Below are positions 9,541 through 18,389 of a stretch of DNA of 64,000 nt, piece after piece. The notes beneath the pieces are model-generated. The model made no database searches and was not told where the DNA came from. It saw nothing but the letters and a program-made list of their open reading frames with translations. Made by a program: the position numbers and the translations under genes. The stretch is from Bdellovibrionota bacterium. Lineage in GTDB: Bacteria > Bdellovibrionota > Bdellovibrionia > Bdellovibrionales > JAEYZS01. Positions within the stretch are counted from its first letter, which is position 1, and every line of letters starts with the position of its first letter. The stretch lies in contig JAZKEU010000015.1 of the NCBI GenBank assembly GCA_040386775.1, positions 1-64,000 of the forward strand, read 5' to 3'.

Positions 9541-10857
9541 GTGAGTACGGCAAAACAAGTAAACATCTTTTGGTTTAGAAGAGACTTAAGGACACACGAT
9601 AACCGTGGTTTTTTTGAAGCTCTTTCGCATGACCTCCCGGTTCTTCCGGTTTTTATTTTTGACTCCAATATATTAGAAAAGCTCCCACCCAAGGATCATC
9701 GTGTAGACTTTATCTTAAAGTACCTTGAGGAGCTTCATGAAAAATTTAAAAGTCATGGGTCAGGTCTTCATGTCTATTTTGGTGATCCATTAGAAATATA
9801 TAAGAAGCTCACCAAAGAATACAAAGTCCATACGGTCTTTACGAATCACGATTATGAACCCTATGCGATCAAAAGAGATGAAGGTGTTCAGCGGTTATTG
9901 CGAGAGCAGAAAGTGGACTTCCAAACGTTTAAGGACCAAGTGATTTTTGAAAAGTCTGAGGTCGTAAAAGACAATGGGGAGTTCTATTCTGTCTATACTC
10001 CGTACATGAGAAAGTGGAAAGAGACTTACGCAAAGCTTTTAGGGAAAGAGAAAAAGCTCATTCAGTATGTTTCAGAACGAAAACTTGATAGTTTGATAAA
10101 ATCTAAAGGTCACTTGCTTGCACACAGGGACATTGGTTTTACACTCTCTAATATTCCAGCTCCTGGAAAGACCGTAAAAAAAGAAATCCTTACGAAGTAC
10201 GGTGAGCAAAGAGATTTTCCCGCACTCGACGCAACCTCACACTTGGGCGTTCACTTAAGATTCGGAACGGTGAGTGTACGAGATCTTGTCAAGAAAGCCA
10301 TCGAACTCAAAGCTTCTGTTTGGTTGAGTGAATTGATCTGGCGAGAATTTTTTATGCAAATTCTCTGGCACAATCCTCATGTAGTGGATGGGCCTTTCAA
10401 AGAAAAGTATTCTAAAATTCAATGGCGCAATAACAAAGAAGAGTTCAAGGCATGGTGCGAAGGGCGTACCGGTTATCCCATCGTCGATGCCGGCATGAGA
10501 GAGATCAATGCCACGGGACATATGCATAACCGAGTGCGTATGATCGTGGGAAGCTTTTTAGTGAAGCATCTCTTGATCAATTGGCAGTGGGGCGAAAAAT
10601 ATTTTGCACAAAAACTTTTTGATTTCGATCTTTCTGCTAACAATGGAAACTGGCAATGGGTGGCAGGCTGTGGTTGCGACGCCGCACCTTACTTTCGCGT
10701 TTTTAATCCATATACCCAAACGGAAAAGTTCGACAAAAAAGAAGAATATATAAAAAAATGGATTCCAGAATTAGGCTCCCGTACATATCCAGATCCCATC
10801 GTCGAACATTCTTTCGCCAGGAATCGTGTACTAGAAGCCTATAAAGTCATAAAATAA
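9541..10857 (+). CDS. phrB: Deoxyribodipyrimidine photolyase, class I CPD type
   Basis: This 438-residue light-driven FAD enzyme splits cyclobutane pyrimidine dimers. The N-terminal antenna-binding domain starts IFWFRRDLRTHDN. The C-terminal FAD domain carries WREFFMQILWHNP, the GYPIVDAGMRE block, HNRVRMIVGSFL and the ANNGNWQWVAGCGCDAAPYF signature of class I enzymes. The start is GTG at 9541; an upstream AAAGTAAG may serve as a weak ribosome-binding site. It is somewhat shorter than E. coli PhrB (472). It stands alone, with mutS 1.3 kb further on, so repair genes are near but not in one operon. Confidence 0.92.
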   Translation: MSTAKQVNIFWFRRDLRTHDNRGFFEALSHDLPVLPVFIFDSNILEKLPPKDHRVDFILKYLEELHEKFKSHGSGLHVYFGDPLEIYKKLTKEYKVHTVFTNHDYEPYAIKRDEGVQRLLREQKVDFQTFKDQVIFEKSEVVKDNGEFYSVYTPYMRKWKETYAKLLGKEKKLIQYVSERKLDSLIKSKGHLLAHRDIGFTLSNIPAPGKTVKKEILTKYGEQRDFPALDATSHLGVHLRFGTVSVRDLVKKAIELKASVWLSELIWREFFMQILWHNPHVVDGPFKEKYSKIQWRNNKEEFKAWCEGRTGYPIVDAGMREINATGHMHNRVRMIVGSFLVKHLLINWQWGEKYFAQKLFDFDLSANNGNWQWVAGCGCDAAPYFRVFNPYTQTEKFDKKEEYIKKWIPELGSRTYPDPIVEHSFARNRVLEAYKVIK

Positions 10858-10882
10858 AAAACAATAATCTTTAACGATATCT

Positions 10883-11284
10883 TTAAGGCATTACCAATTC
10901 GTTAACCAGGCAGTTCACCGCTGCTTCTGAAACAATCTCCGTGCCGCCTTCGTCTATTACAGTCAACTTTGCAGTTAAAGCTTGGTCGTAGATATTGTCT
11001 GGATTTACCCATACAGTTTTTTCATCTTGCAGATGGAGTTTGTAATTCCAATCTTTGTAGTTTGTCCAGTCGTTGCCATCTTCAACGGTGAAATCTTTTT
11101 GAGCTACAGTTTGTCCTCTCACGATGAGAATTTTTGATCCCATTGGAGTTCCAACTGGAACATTTGGAATACCAAAGCTTTTAATATCTTCGATATAAGT
11201 AATTTCATCATTCATACAAATGAGTTTAGCATGCGAAGTTGCACAGAAAAGTACCGCGACCAGAGTCAAAATTAATTTATTCAT
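10883..11284 (-). CDS. Small secreted protein of unknown function
   Basis: This 133-residue protein has a textbook signal peptide (MNKLILTLVAVLFCATSHAK, cleavage after the SHA). The mature part is about 113 residues, beta-rich, with one cysteine near each end that could form a disulfide. It looks like a small periplasmic or secreted beta-sandwich, but no family is recognised. It is convergent with the photolyase gene. The 287-base gap on its 5' side, up to the next gene, shows no clear promoter or structure. Confidence 0.65.
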   Translation of the reverse strand: MNKLILTLVAVLFCATSHAKLICMNDEITYIEDIKSFGIPNVPVGTPMGSKILIVRGQTVAQKDFTVEDGNDWTNYKDWNYKLHLQDEKTVWVNPDNIYDQALTAKLTVIDEGGTEIVSEAAVNCLVNELVMP

Positions 11285-11571
11285 AAAAATCCTCCCTTAG
11301 TTATAGATTGGCAATCTAGGGCATAAATAAGCTCGATGCACCTAAATTGTTAACAGAGAATTAATATTTTTAGTTAATCTCGAATGACGTAGGATATTAA
11401 AAATCCACCGGTCACGATCAAAGATAGAATTGCAGAGAGGTTGGTGTTTTTTTGATACCAGAGGCATACCAAAAAGGGGTTGTAATGGAACTTCTTCGGA
11501 TATTAAAGTAGAGGTTGTTGTTGAAGCTGTAACAGTAATAAGATCTGAAATGGTTTTTTAGAGGGTGTAAT

Positions 11572-12054
11572 ATGCAAATTCAAAATAAGTCTTGGGAAAA
11601 AGAAAATTTTCTTATCAGTACAGATAAAATATTTCTTCAAGTTGATAGAATCCATAAATTTTTAGCAAACGATGCTTATTGGTCTCAAGGCATTCCAAAA
11701 GCTGTTGTAGTAAAATCAATTGAAAACTCATTTTGTTTTGGGCTCTATGATATTTCTGCTGGTGATAAAGAACAGATTGGTTATGCGAGAATTGTAACAG
11801 ACTATGCTTCATTTGCCTGGTTGTGTGATGTCTATGTAGAGCCTAGTCACCGAAATAAAGGGCTTTCAAAATGGCTCATGACCTGTGTAATGTCCCATCC
11901 TGATTTGCAGAATTTAAGACGAATTTGTCTAGCTACCAAAGATGCTCATGAACTTTATAAAAAATTTGGTTTTGAAGTCACAAAGTCCCCTGAGAATTGG
12001 ATGGAAATCAAAGATAATGATTTGTACAAAAAAATGAAATTGCTCGAAAGATAA
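11572..12054 (+). CDS. GNAT family N-acetyltransferase
   Basis: This 160-residue single-domain GNAT enzyme has the acetyl-CoA loop PSHRNKGLSKWLM (R/Q-x-x-G-x-A/S pattern), the strand AWLCDVYVEP before it and the LYKKFGFE block at the end. It resembles the small acetyltransferases often annotated as YjaB/PhnO-like, with unknown acceptor. A strong ribosome-binding site (GAGGGTG) precedes the ATG. It is followed by mutS after 118 bases in the same direction, with no terminator seen between them. Confidence 0.85.
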   Translation: MQIQNKSWEKENFLISTDKIFLQVDRIHKFLANDAYWSQGIPKAVVVKSIENSFCFGLYDISAGDKEQIGYARIVTDYASFAWLCDVYVEPSHRNKGLSKWLMTCVMSHPDLQNLRRICLATKDAHELYKKFGFEVTKSPENWMEIKDNDLYKKMKLLER

Positions 12055-12172
12055 TTATATCTATCAGTAACGTTCGGCGCCGAGTCATTAGGGTTTGTTT
12101 TTGAAACAATCGGTAGTTTAGAGTATCTCTTCTCTCTCAAAGGATAGCAAATATCTAGTCAGAGGGAAATTC

Positions 12173-14701
12173 ATGGAAAATTTGGACAAAAAGCTTACGC
12201 CTCTTATGAAACAATATTGGGAAGTTAAATCTGTTCATATGGACAAGGTTTTATTCTTCCGTATGGGTGATTTCTATGAGCTTTTTGATCAAGATGCGAT
12301 TACAGCCGCACCTCTTTTGGGAATTGCTTTAACTGCAAGAAACAAAAATAATCCTGAAGCCACCGCAATGTGCGGAATGCCTCACCATAGCGTTGCCAAC
12401 TATATAAATAAACTTCTAGCGCAAAATTTCAAAGTCGCTATCTGTGATCAAGTTGAAGACCCAGCAACAGCTAAGGGCATTGTAAAAAGAGCGGTGACCA
12501 GAATTCTATCTCCCGGGATGGTCTACGATCCAGATACTTTGGACCAAGTCACAAGTAATTATATCTGTAGCTACGATGAAACTACGGTTTCTTTTCTAGA
12601 AGCTACAACAGGTGAAGCTTTTTATTATAAATTTGGAAATGAAATCGAAAGACAAAAGCTGATCAATATCTTGCAGCCGGTAGAATTGGTTTTGGATACT
12701 AAGAACTATAAAGCTTATCTTGAAAATAAAACTTCTTTAGAGGGACCATGTGTTACGGAACACAACGAGCTTACAGGAAAAAACGTTAATGTCTCTTCAG
12801 CACGACTTCTCAGTTATGCGATCACCATGCAAGGTCAGAAAGTCCTTTTGACTCTTGGAGAATTTGAGGAAAGAAATTTTCATCAGAGAATGGAGCTCAA
12901 TTTTCAGACAATCAAGCATCTTGAAATTTTTGAAACATATCGCGGAGAGAGCAAGGGCAGTTTCTTTTATGCCATCAACAAAACAAAAACTTCAAGCGGA
13001 AGTCGAAAACTAAAAAACTGGATTCTTTTTCCACTTCAGAATCCTCAAGAAATTTTATCCAGACAGTCAGAGGTAGAATTTTGGATTACAAATTCCGCAG
13101 ACCTTAAGCGTTTAAGACAAACCCTCGGCGAAATGGGCGATATCGAAAGACGTTTGGGTAAAATTTCAAACCCAACTTGCAATGGAAGAGATTTTGTTTC
13201 ATTAAAAAACTCATTACTCGCAGGAATTGCTGTCTCAAGGATGTCTAAAAAGCACTCAGAGGACGCGTTACATAATATTTCTAAGCTCATAGAAAGCATC
13301 GAAAACACCATAGTGGATGAACCGCCGTTAGCGACAAAGAACGGCCACATGATTAGAGCGGGCTATGATGCAGATCTAGATCGTTTAATGAAACTCACAG
13401 AAGATTCACAAAGCCTTCTCAATGAAATGGAATTGGCTGAAAAAGAAAAATACCAAATTCCCTCACTTAAAATCAGATACAACTCGGTATTTGGTTTTTA
13501 TATCGAGGTCACAAAAACTCATACTGATAAAGTCCCTAAGCATTACGTTAGAAAACAGACCCTCACAAATGCAGAAAGATACATCACCGACGAACTCTAT
13601 AAACTCGAAAGCCAAGTTCTATCGGCAAAAACAAAGCGCGAAGAACTAGAGTTTGCCATTTTTGAGAATCTAAAAAATGAAATTCTAAAAAACGCTCAAG
13701 AACTCCTTAAATTTGCCCATGATTGGAGTGAGGTGGACGTAGTGAGTTCGCTTTCTTGGCTAGCTCTCGAAATGAACTACACAAAACCTACTTTTACTGG
13801 AAGCAGAAACCTAAAGCTGAAGAGCTCAAGACACCCGGTGATCGAGCAACTGACTTTGAAACCTTTTGTTCCTAATGATATAGATATTGCTCCCAATGGC
13901 TGTATGCTTCTCACCGGACCGAACATGGCCGGTAAGTCGACATTGATGCGTCAAGTGGCGCTGACCGCAGTTCTTGCGCAAATGGGATCTTTCATTCCAG
14001 CAAAGGAATCCACGCTTCCAATATTTGATCGTATTTTTACTCGTATAGGTGCAAGCGATAATCTTTCGGAAGGTCTTTCTACCTTTATGGTGGAAATGAC
14101 TGAGACCGCGTACTTGCTTAAAAATTCAACTGAAAAATCTCTAGTTGTGCTGGATGAAATTGGGAGAGGTACGAGCACTTATGATGGGATGAGCTTAGCT
14201 CAATCCATCCTGGAGTACTTGGTCACGACGGTGAAGGCTACAACGCTCTTTGCTACGCATTATCATGAAATCACGTCACTTCAAGCACGTTATCCACAGA
14301 TTGAAAATGCGCATATGAAAGTGGCGGAAGATAAAGGCGATAGAAAGAAAGATATCACATTCCTTTACACGCTCACTCGTGGACCAGCCAATAAATCATA
14401 CGGTATTGAAGTTGCAAAACTCGCTGGATTGCCGGTACAAGTAACAAATTTGGCAAAGAAAATCCTCGAGCAAAAAGAGAATACCCAAGAGGAAAGTCTG
14501 CCTCTCTTCTCTATGCAAAATGCTAGTCTTTCAGAGAGAGAAGATGATAGTTTTGTGAGCGATGTTTCTGAAAAATGGACTGATCTTTTGTCAGAGAGTG
14601 CCCGGACGGTGCTGGAGGAAATTACCCAGTTTCCCACGTCACAAACAAGCCCTTTGGAGGCCTTGAACAAAATCGAAATTTGGAAAAAGAATCTGAATTA
14701 A
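12173..14701 (+). CDS. mutS: DNA mismatch repair protein MutS
   Basis: This 842-residue MutS recognises mismatches and starts methyl- or nick-directed repair with MutL. The N-terminal mismatch-recognition domain has the Phe-x-Glu motif in FFRMGDFYELF. The connector, lever and clamp domains follow, and then the ATPase with Walker A GPNMAGKSTLMRQ (about residue 585), Walker B LVVLDEIGRGTST and the ATHYHEI switch. The C-terminal tail is the usual helix-turn-helix dimer region plus a short extension. The length is near the family norm (about 850). The ATG at 12173 is preceded by GAGGG. mutL is not in the window. Confidence 0.97.
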   Translation: MENLDKKLTPLMKQYWEVKSVHMDKVLFFRMGDFYELFDQDAITAAPLLGIALTARNKNNPEATAMCGMPHHSVANYINKLLAQNFKVAICDQVEDPATAKGIVKRAVTRILSPGMVYDPDTLDQVTSNYICSYDETTVSFLEATTGEAFYYKFGNEIERQKLINILQPVELVLDTKNYKAYLENKTSLEGPCVTEHNELTGKNVNVSSARLLSYAITMQGQKVLLTLGEFEERNFHQRMELNFQTIKHLEIFETYRGESKGSFFYAINKTKTSSGSRKLKNWILFPLQNPQEILSRQSEVEFWITNSADLKRLRQTLGEMGDIERRLGKISNPTCNGRDFVSLKNSLLAGIAVSRMSKKHSEDALHNISKLIESIENTIVDEPPLATKNGHMIRAGYDADLDRLMKLTEDSQSLLNEMELAEKEKYQIPSLKIRYNSVFGFYIEVTKTHTDKVPKHYVRKQTLTNAERYITDELYKLESQVLSAKTKREELEFAIFENLKNEILKNAQELLKFAHDWSEVDVVSSLSWLALEMNYTKPTFTGSRNLKLKSSRHPVIEQLTLKPFVPNDIDIAPNGCMLLTGPNMAGKSTLMRQVALTAVLAQMGSFIPAKESTLPIFDRIFTRIGASDNLSEGLSTFMVEMTETAYLLKNSTEKSLVVLDEIGRGTSTYDGMSLAQSILEYLVTTVKATTLFATHYHEITSLQARYPQIENAHMKVAEDKGDRKKDITFLYTLTRGPANKSYGIEVAKLAGLPVQVTNLAKKILEQKENTQEESLPLFSMQNASLSEREDDSFVSDVSEKWTDLLSESARTVLEEITQFPTSQTSPLEALNKIEIWKKNLN

Positions 14702-15056
14702 ACCCGATATTCATTAAGCCTAAATATTCTGAGATAGAGACCTTCGTCTGTAAAGTACTTTTATCGTAGAACTTCTAAAAATGTCAGATTTTGGTTAAAC
14801 CATCAGTTTTCTTAAAAAATCTTAAAAAAACGCTTGCGGACATATTTTTTTTTCTTCACAATTTACTTAACCGAGACAGACTTTCATTGAGTCTAGTTTT
14901 AGTAGAACATGAGAGTTCTTAAATTGATTTGAGGACTTACTTAGTTCAGACTTTAATAGAGGCGATTAAAGTCTAATTAAAAGACAGAATACAAAAATAA
15001 AACGGAAGTTGATCAATGAAGGATCAGCCCGGAAACTTTAAAGGGGAGGAGCAAGG
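14702..15056 (+). promoter_or_regulatory. Leader of the LuxR-type regulator gene with nested inverted repeats
   Basis: This 355-base gap after mutS holds no gene. It contains three exact inverted repeats on the way to the next start codon. One has 5-base arms at 14878-14894 (AGACT...AGTCT). One has 10-base arms at 14948-14974 (AGACTTTAAT and ATTAAAGTCT around a 7-base loop). One has 5-base arms at 15010-15026 (TGATC...GATCA). A strong ribosome-binding site (GGGGAGGAG) lies just before the start at 15057. The 10-base dyad could be a regulator operator or an RNA hairpin in the 5' leader. No clear mutS terminator was found. Confidence 0.5.
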
Positions 15057-15434
15057 ATGCTCAGAGACGTACTTATAAACCAAAAAGGGTTATCAAATAG
15101 AGAAGCTGAAGTTGCTGAATTAGTAACTAAAGGTCTTAGCAACAAGGAAGTTGCAAATCAACTTTTCGTTACAGAAAAGACGGTAAAGTTCCATCTTACG
15201 AACATCTACAAAAAGATGAGCTTAAAGTCTAGAGCGCAACTTATCGTATGGTGTATGCCACACTTTTCATTCGCAGAGACACCGAGCTCTTCAAATGGGA
15301 ATGCTGGAGCAGCAAACACAAATACATCAAACGATGGTGCTATCTCAAGCCAATCTATCCAGAACACAATTCCATCTGGCAACTCAACTGTGGGTGGCTT
15401 AAAAGGTGGTACTGGTTCAGGCTTTGGATTCTAA
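15057..15434 (+). CDS. Single-domain LuxR/GerE-type DNA-binding protein with Gly/Ser tail
   Basis: This 125-residue protein begins straight with a LuxR C-terminal helix-turn-helix (LSNREAEVAELVTKGLSNKE, VTEKTVKFHLTNIYKKM), about residues 10-66. There is no receiver or ligand domain. The remaining 55 residues are low-complexity Ser/Asn/Gly/Thr ending GGTGSGFGF. Such solo GerE proteins can act as DNA-binding regulators when bound as dimers. What would control this one is not visible. Its long structured leader and strong ribosome-binding site suggest high or regulated expression. It is followed 10 bases later by the thioesterase gene, probably in one transcript. Confidence 0.82.
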   Translation: MLRDVLINQKGLSNREAEVAELVTKGLSNKEVANQLFVTEKTVKFHLTNIYKKMSLKSRAQLIVWCMPHFSFAETPSSSNGNAGAANTNTSNDGAISSQSIQNTIPSGNSTVGGLKGGTGSGFGF

Positions 15435-15444
15435 TCGTCAGAAT

Positions 15445-15915
15445 ATGAAAACGGTAAAATCATCGCAAGTCATAATGACGGAGATGGTTTTGCCTTCTCA
15501 CATTAACGCCCTTGGTAGTATTTTCGGGGGCGTAATTATGTCATGGATCGATATCGCGGCCGCTATCTGCGCCCAAAGACACTCCAACAAAACCGTAGTC
15601 ACAGCTAGCATTGATGCTCTTCATTTCGTCGCGCCCGTTTATAAAGGGTGGATCGTGAATTTAAAAGCCTCATGCAATTTTGCCTCTCGTACTTCTATGG
15701 AAATCGGCGTTCGTATAGATGCTGAAAATCCAATTTCAGGAGAAACGTTTCATACTGCGACAGCCTATCTGACTTTTGTTGCAATTGATGAAAACTTAAA
15801 ACCCATTCCAGTGCCAAAGTTATTGCCAGAATCTGCCGAAGAGAAGAGACGATATGAAGCAGCTCAAATCCGAAGACAAACAAGGCTTGAACGCAAAAAA
15901 GCTATCGAAAAATAG
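15445..15915 (+). CDS. Acyl-CoA thioesterase, hotdog fold (YciA/BFIT-like)
   Basis: This 156-residue hotdog protein likely hydrolyses acyl-CoA. Characteristic blocks are MTEMVLPSHINALGSIFGGVIMSWID, with the substrate-binding N-x-x-G-x-x-x-G-G arrangement and catalytic aspartate, and TASIDALHFVAPVYKGWIV. I chose the ATG at 15445 because it follows the stop of the regulator gene and begins MKTVKSSQ, as in relatives. An in-frame start at 15406 would overlap that gene. Its 3' end overlaps the start of the pilin gene by 62 bases. Confidence 0.88.
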   Translation: MKTVKSSQVIMTEMVLPSHINALGSIFGGVIMSWIDIAAAICAQRHSNKTVVTASIDALHFVAPVYKGWIVNLKASCNFASRTSMEIGVRIDAENPISGETFHTATAYLTFVAIDENLKPIPVPKLLPESAEEKRRYEAAQIRRQTRLERKKAIEK

Positions 15916-16903
15916 CCGTACGATCTCTCGTATCTTTTATATTCTAAAAAACAACAAAGGTCTAAGTCTCATAGAGTTAATGGTCACGACAATGATCGGC
16001 ATTATTGTTTCTATGGGCATTGCTTCAGTATTTGTTTTTGCTATGGAACAATTCACTATTTTAGTCGAAAAAAACGCAGCTGAAGAAAGTGTATTGATGT
16101 CGACTTACAATTTAAGAAACTATTTGTCCCAAGCGGTGGATTTGAATGTGGTGGATAGTATAGATAATGCCGCTGTCATTGCTTTGAATGGTGGAGGACA
16201 GTTGGATTTTGATTTTGAGCTATTGGTGCCGGCGCAATCAGAGATCGGAGATGCCGATAGTGGAGAGTTTGCTCGATTTGCTGTCTTTAATCGTGAAGCA
16301 GGAACATACAATATTGGTGCGGGTTCTATGCCGAATGGTGGGTCACAAATGAGACCAACAGGAATTTTTGTGAAAGACACAGATGTCAATGGCCTCAATC
16401 CCGATGCGCAATCTGGTGCTTTGGTTTTTGATACAAACTCGACAACGGGAAATATGATTCCGGGGCCTTCAGACTTTGTTCATTCCAGATTACATAATTT
16501 TAGAGTTCAAAGAATTGCCGCAGGTGCTGCAAATTGTCCTGGTGGGTATGCCATTGAAGTGGTTGTAAATTCTGGCGCTGCAAACAATGGAACGCTATTA
16601 CCTTGTTTGGGTGCAGCGTGGGGCGGTGGTACTCCAGGAGAGAGGTACAAAATTAAAACTCTCACGGTAGAGGTTTGGACAAGATATTTTAAAACGTCCG
16701 ACAAAAGCTCTTGGAACTATAGAGCACCCGTAGGTGGAGCTGCGACAGCTCCTTATAGAGATATTGTGCAAACGGTAAAGATCAACTTTAAAAATAACGT
16801 TCTCACAACCGAGAGTTTAACTGGCGAAGCGGGAGCAGAAGAGCGCGTGCATGGATCACTTTATTTCTATGATTACATTATGCCTGGTGTTGGAGTCTTT
16901 TAA
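15854..16903 (+). CDS. Type IV minor pilin / pseudopilin, PilW-like
   Basis: This 349-residue protein has a type III (prepilin) signal. A basic leader ends in NNKG, followed by LSLIELMVTTMIGIIVS with glutamate at +5 of the mature chain, cut by a PilD-type peptidase. The remainder is a large beta-rich globular domain, with a Gly/Asn-rich part near residues 150-200, resembling PilW-type minor pilins that prime type IV pili. The start at ATG 15854 has a GAAGAGAAGAG ribosome-binding site inside the thioesterase gene and gives a long 36-residue leader. A TTG about 36 bases downstream would give a shorter leader. The next pilin gene follows after 157 bases. Confidence 0.8.
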   Translation: MKQLKSEDKQGLNAKKLSKNSRTISRIFYILKNNKGLSLIELMVTTMIGIIVSMGIASVFVFAMEQFTILVEKNAAEESVLMSTYNLRNYLSQAVDLNVVDSIDNAAVIALNGGGQLDFDFELLVPAQSEIGDADSGEFARFAVFNREAGTYNIGAGSMPNGGSQMRPTGIFVKDTDVNGLNPDAQSGALVFDTNSTTGNMIPGPSDFVHSRLHNFRVQRIAAGAANCPGGYAIEVVVNSGAANNGTLLPCLGAAWGGGTPGERYKIKTLTVEVWTRYFKTSDKSSWNYRAPVGGAATAPYRDIVQTVKINFKNNVLTTESLTGEAGAEERVHGSLYFYDYIMPGVGVF

Positions 16904-17060
16904 ATTTGTATCAATCTGAGACTTTACCAGTCTAAAAATCACCACAGACTTTTGTTTAGGTTTTCTTAATGTGTACCGATAAGATATGGTATTATTTTAT
17001 AATTTTTTTTACCTATATTAATTAAAATAGCGATTTTAAGTAACTTTAAGTGAGGCCTAT

Positions 17061-18389
17061 ATGAGAGCAACTATATTAAATAACGAGCGTGGCGGAATGG
17101 CTGCTTTGTTGTCGGTAATAGTTTTGTCGCTGATCATGGTGAGTACCTTAACTTCATTTTATACTTACCTCGAAAATCGCGCGAGATTTCAAGAACGTAT
17201 TCGTATGAATTATCAAATGGGCTACGTTGTTGAAGATATAAGTAGGGCTCTCATGGAGGCCCACGAGGCATTCTTGGGAGATCCGCTTTGCACTGGAGCA
17301 GCTGTGAGATGGATTGACTGCGCACAGGTTTGTGCACCTTCCACAGCAGGATTGGATGTTCCAAGTGGAACTCCTGCGAATGCTCTCTGTGTAAAAAGTG
17401 ACAATCTCAATAAAATCGTAAATGGTGCAGAATATTTTTGTACTTACAACGTAGATGGAAATAACGGCGAAACTATGCCGGCTTATTGCTCTGCCCTCAG
17501 CGCATCTAACGACCGCGATTTTACAGGCGCAAGTGCTACAATGGTTGCTGCAAATGATACAAAAACTAAAGTGAGCAATTGGTACTCTCGTTTAGATAAA
17601 TTCTTTGATACTACAATTGTCAGAAATGCTCCGGTGATTGCAGGAAAAATGTATCCTGTTCTTGAAGCAAGGATTCAACCACCAACATTGTTGGGCTGGA
17701 TGTTGCCGCAGGCAGCAGTAGCGTCTGCTCCTCCAGGTTATACTTCTCCAGGTGGTCAGGAAGAATTTCCAGGAGGCGGAGAAGAGCCACCAGGAACTAC
17801 GACTCCCATACCTACTTCCCCAAATCAGCCAGATCCCGGAGAAACGGTGGGAGATTGTTCAACCAATCCTGAATTGGATAGTTGTGCTAGCCAATGTGAA
17901 GGGCTGAGTCCTAGAGATCCAAAACCAGCATTTTGTAAAAATGCATTATCAAAAGTCAGAGTCGCTCTTGTGGATGGAAACGGGTGCGGACCTACAAGTA
18001 CAGATGCTCGTTGTAAGCGCTGTAGTGGAAAAGAAAGAAGAAACGGAGCATGTGTTAAAGTTTCTGTATGTCCTCCATGGATTCCGGCAAATGAGTGTGT
18101 ATCAACAAGAGGAGTCGATAAAAGAATTCACCAGATGATAAGAACCGCAGACATTACAAATTTAACAACATATATGTGGGGAACTGGAGAATGGGGAACA
18201 TGTGCTTCGGGTTCTCGAAATAGAAATGTATACTGCATGAATACAGATAACTCTACGATTGCTGCCAATGGATTATGTACTGGTGCTCAACCGGATTCAG
18301 CGAGACCGTGTTTTGCGGGCAGTGGTGGCAGTTGTGGGTCTTGCACTTACGAAAGTGGCGCCGGACGTGTCTGTTACATGTGTCCTTAA
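17061..18389 (+). CDS. PilX-like minor pilin with cysteine-rich, thrombospondin-type-1-like tip
   Basis: This 442-residue protein has a short 11-residue prepilin leader ending ERG, followed by GMAALLSVIVLSLIMVSTLT. That is a PilX-like hydrophobic helix lacking the usual +5 glutamate. Residues about 55-210 form a pilin-like domain with several cysteines. A Pro/Gly/Glu-rich hinge (about 225-260) leads to a cysteine-rich part. Near residue 375 comes WGTGEWGTCASGSRNRNVYC followed by spaced cysteines and ARPC. This fits the W-x(n)-W-x-x-C...R-x-R-x-V-x-C layout of thrombospondin type 1 repeats. It may be a tip adhesin. The last 93 bases overlap the convergent phosphodiesterase gene. The ribosome-binding site is GTGAGG. 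Confidence 0.78.
   Translation: MRATILNNERGGMAALLSVIVLSLIMVSTLTSFYTYLENRARFQERIRMNYQMGYVVEDISRALMEAHEAFLGDPLCTGAAVRWIDCAQVCAPSTAGLDVPSGTPANALCVKSDNLNKIVNGAEYFCTYNVDGNNGETMPAYCSALSASNDRDFTGASATMVAANDTKTKVSNWYSRLDKFFDTTIVRNAPVIAGKMYPVLEARIQPPTLLGWMLPQAAVASAPPGYTSPGGQEEFPGGGEEPPGTTTPIPTSPNQPDPGETVGDCSTNPELDSCASQCEGLSPRDPKPAFCKNALSKVRVALVDGNGCGPTSTDARCKRCSGKERRNGACVKVSVCPPWIPANECVSTRGVDKRIHQMIRTADITNLTTYMWGTGEWGTCASGSRNRNVYCMNTDNSTIAANGLCTGAQPDSARPCFAGSGGSCGSCTYESGAGRVCYMCP

Noticed and set aside
12060-12130. The GGCGCC palindrome between the GNAT gene and mutS as a regulatory site.
   Set aside because: It is a short 8-base palindrome of low complexity with no partner or repeat nearby.
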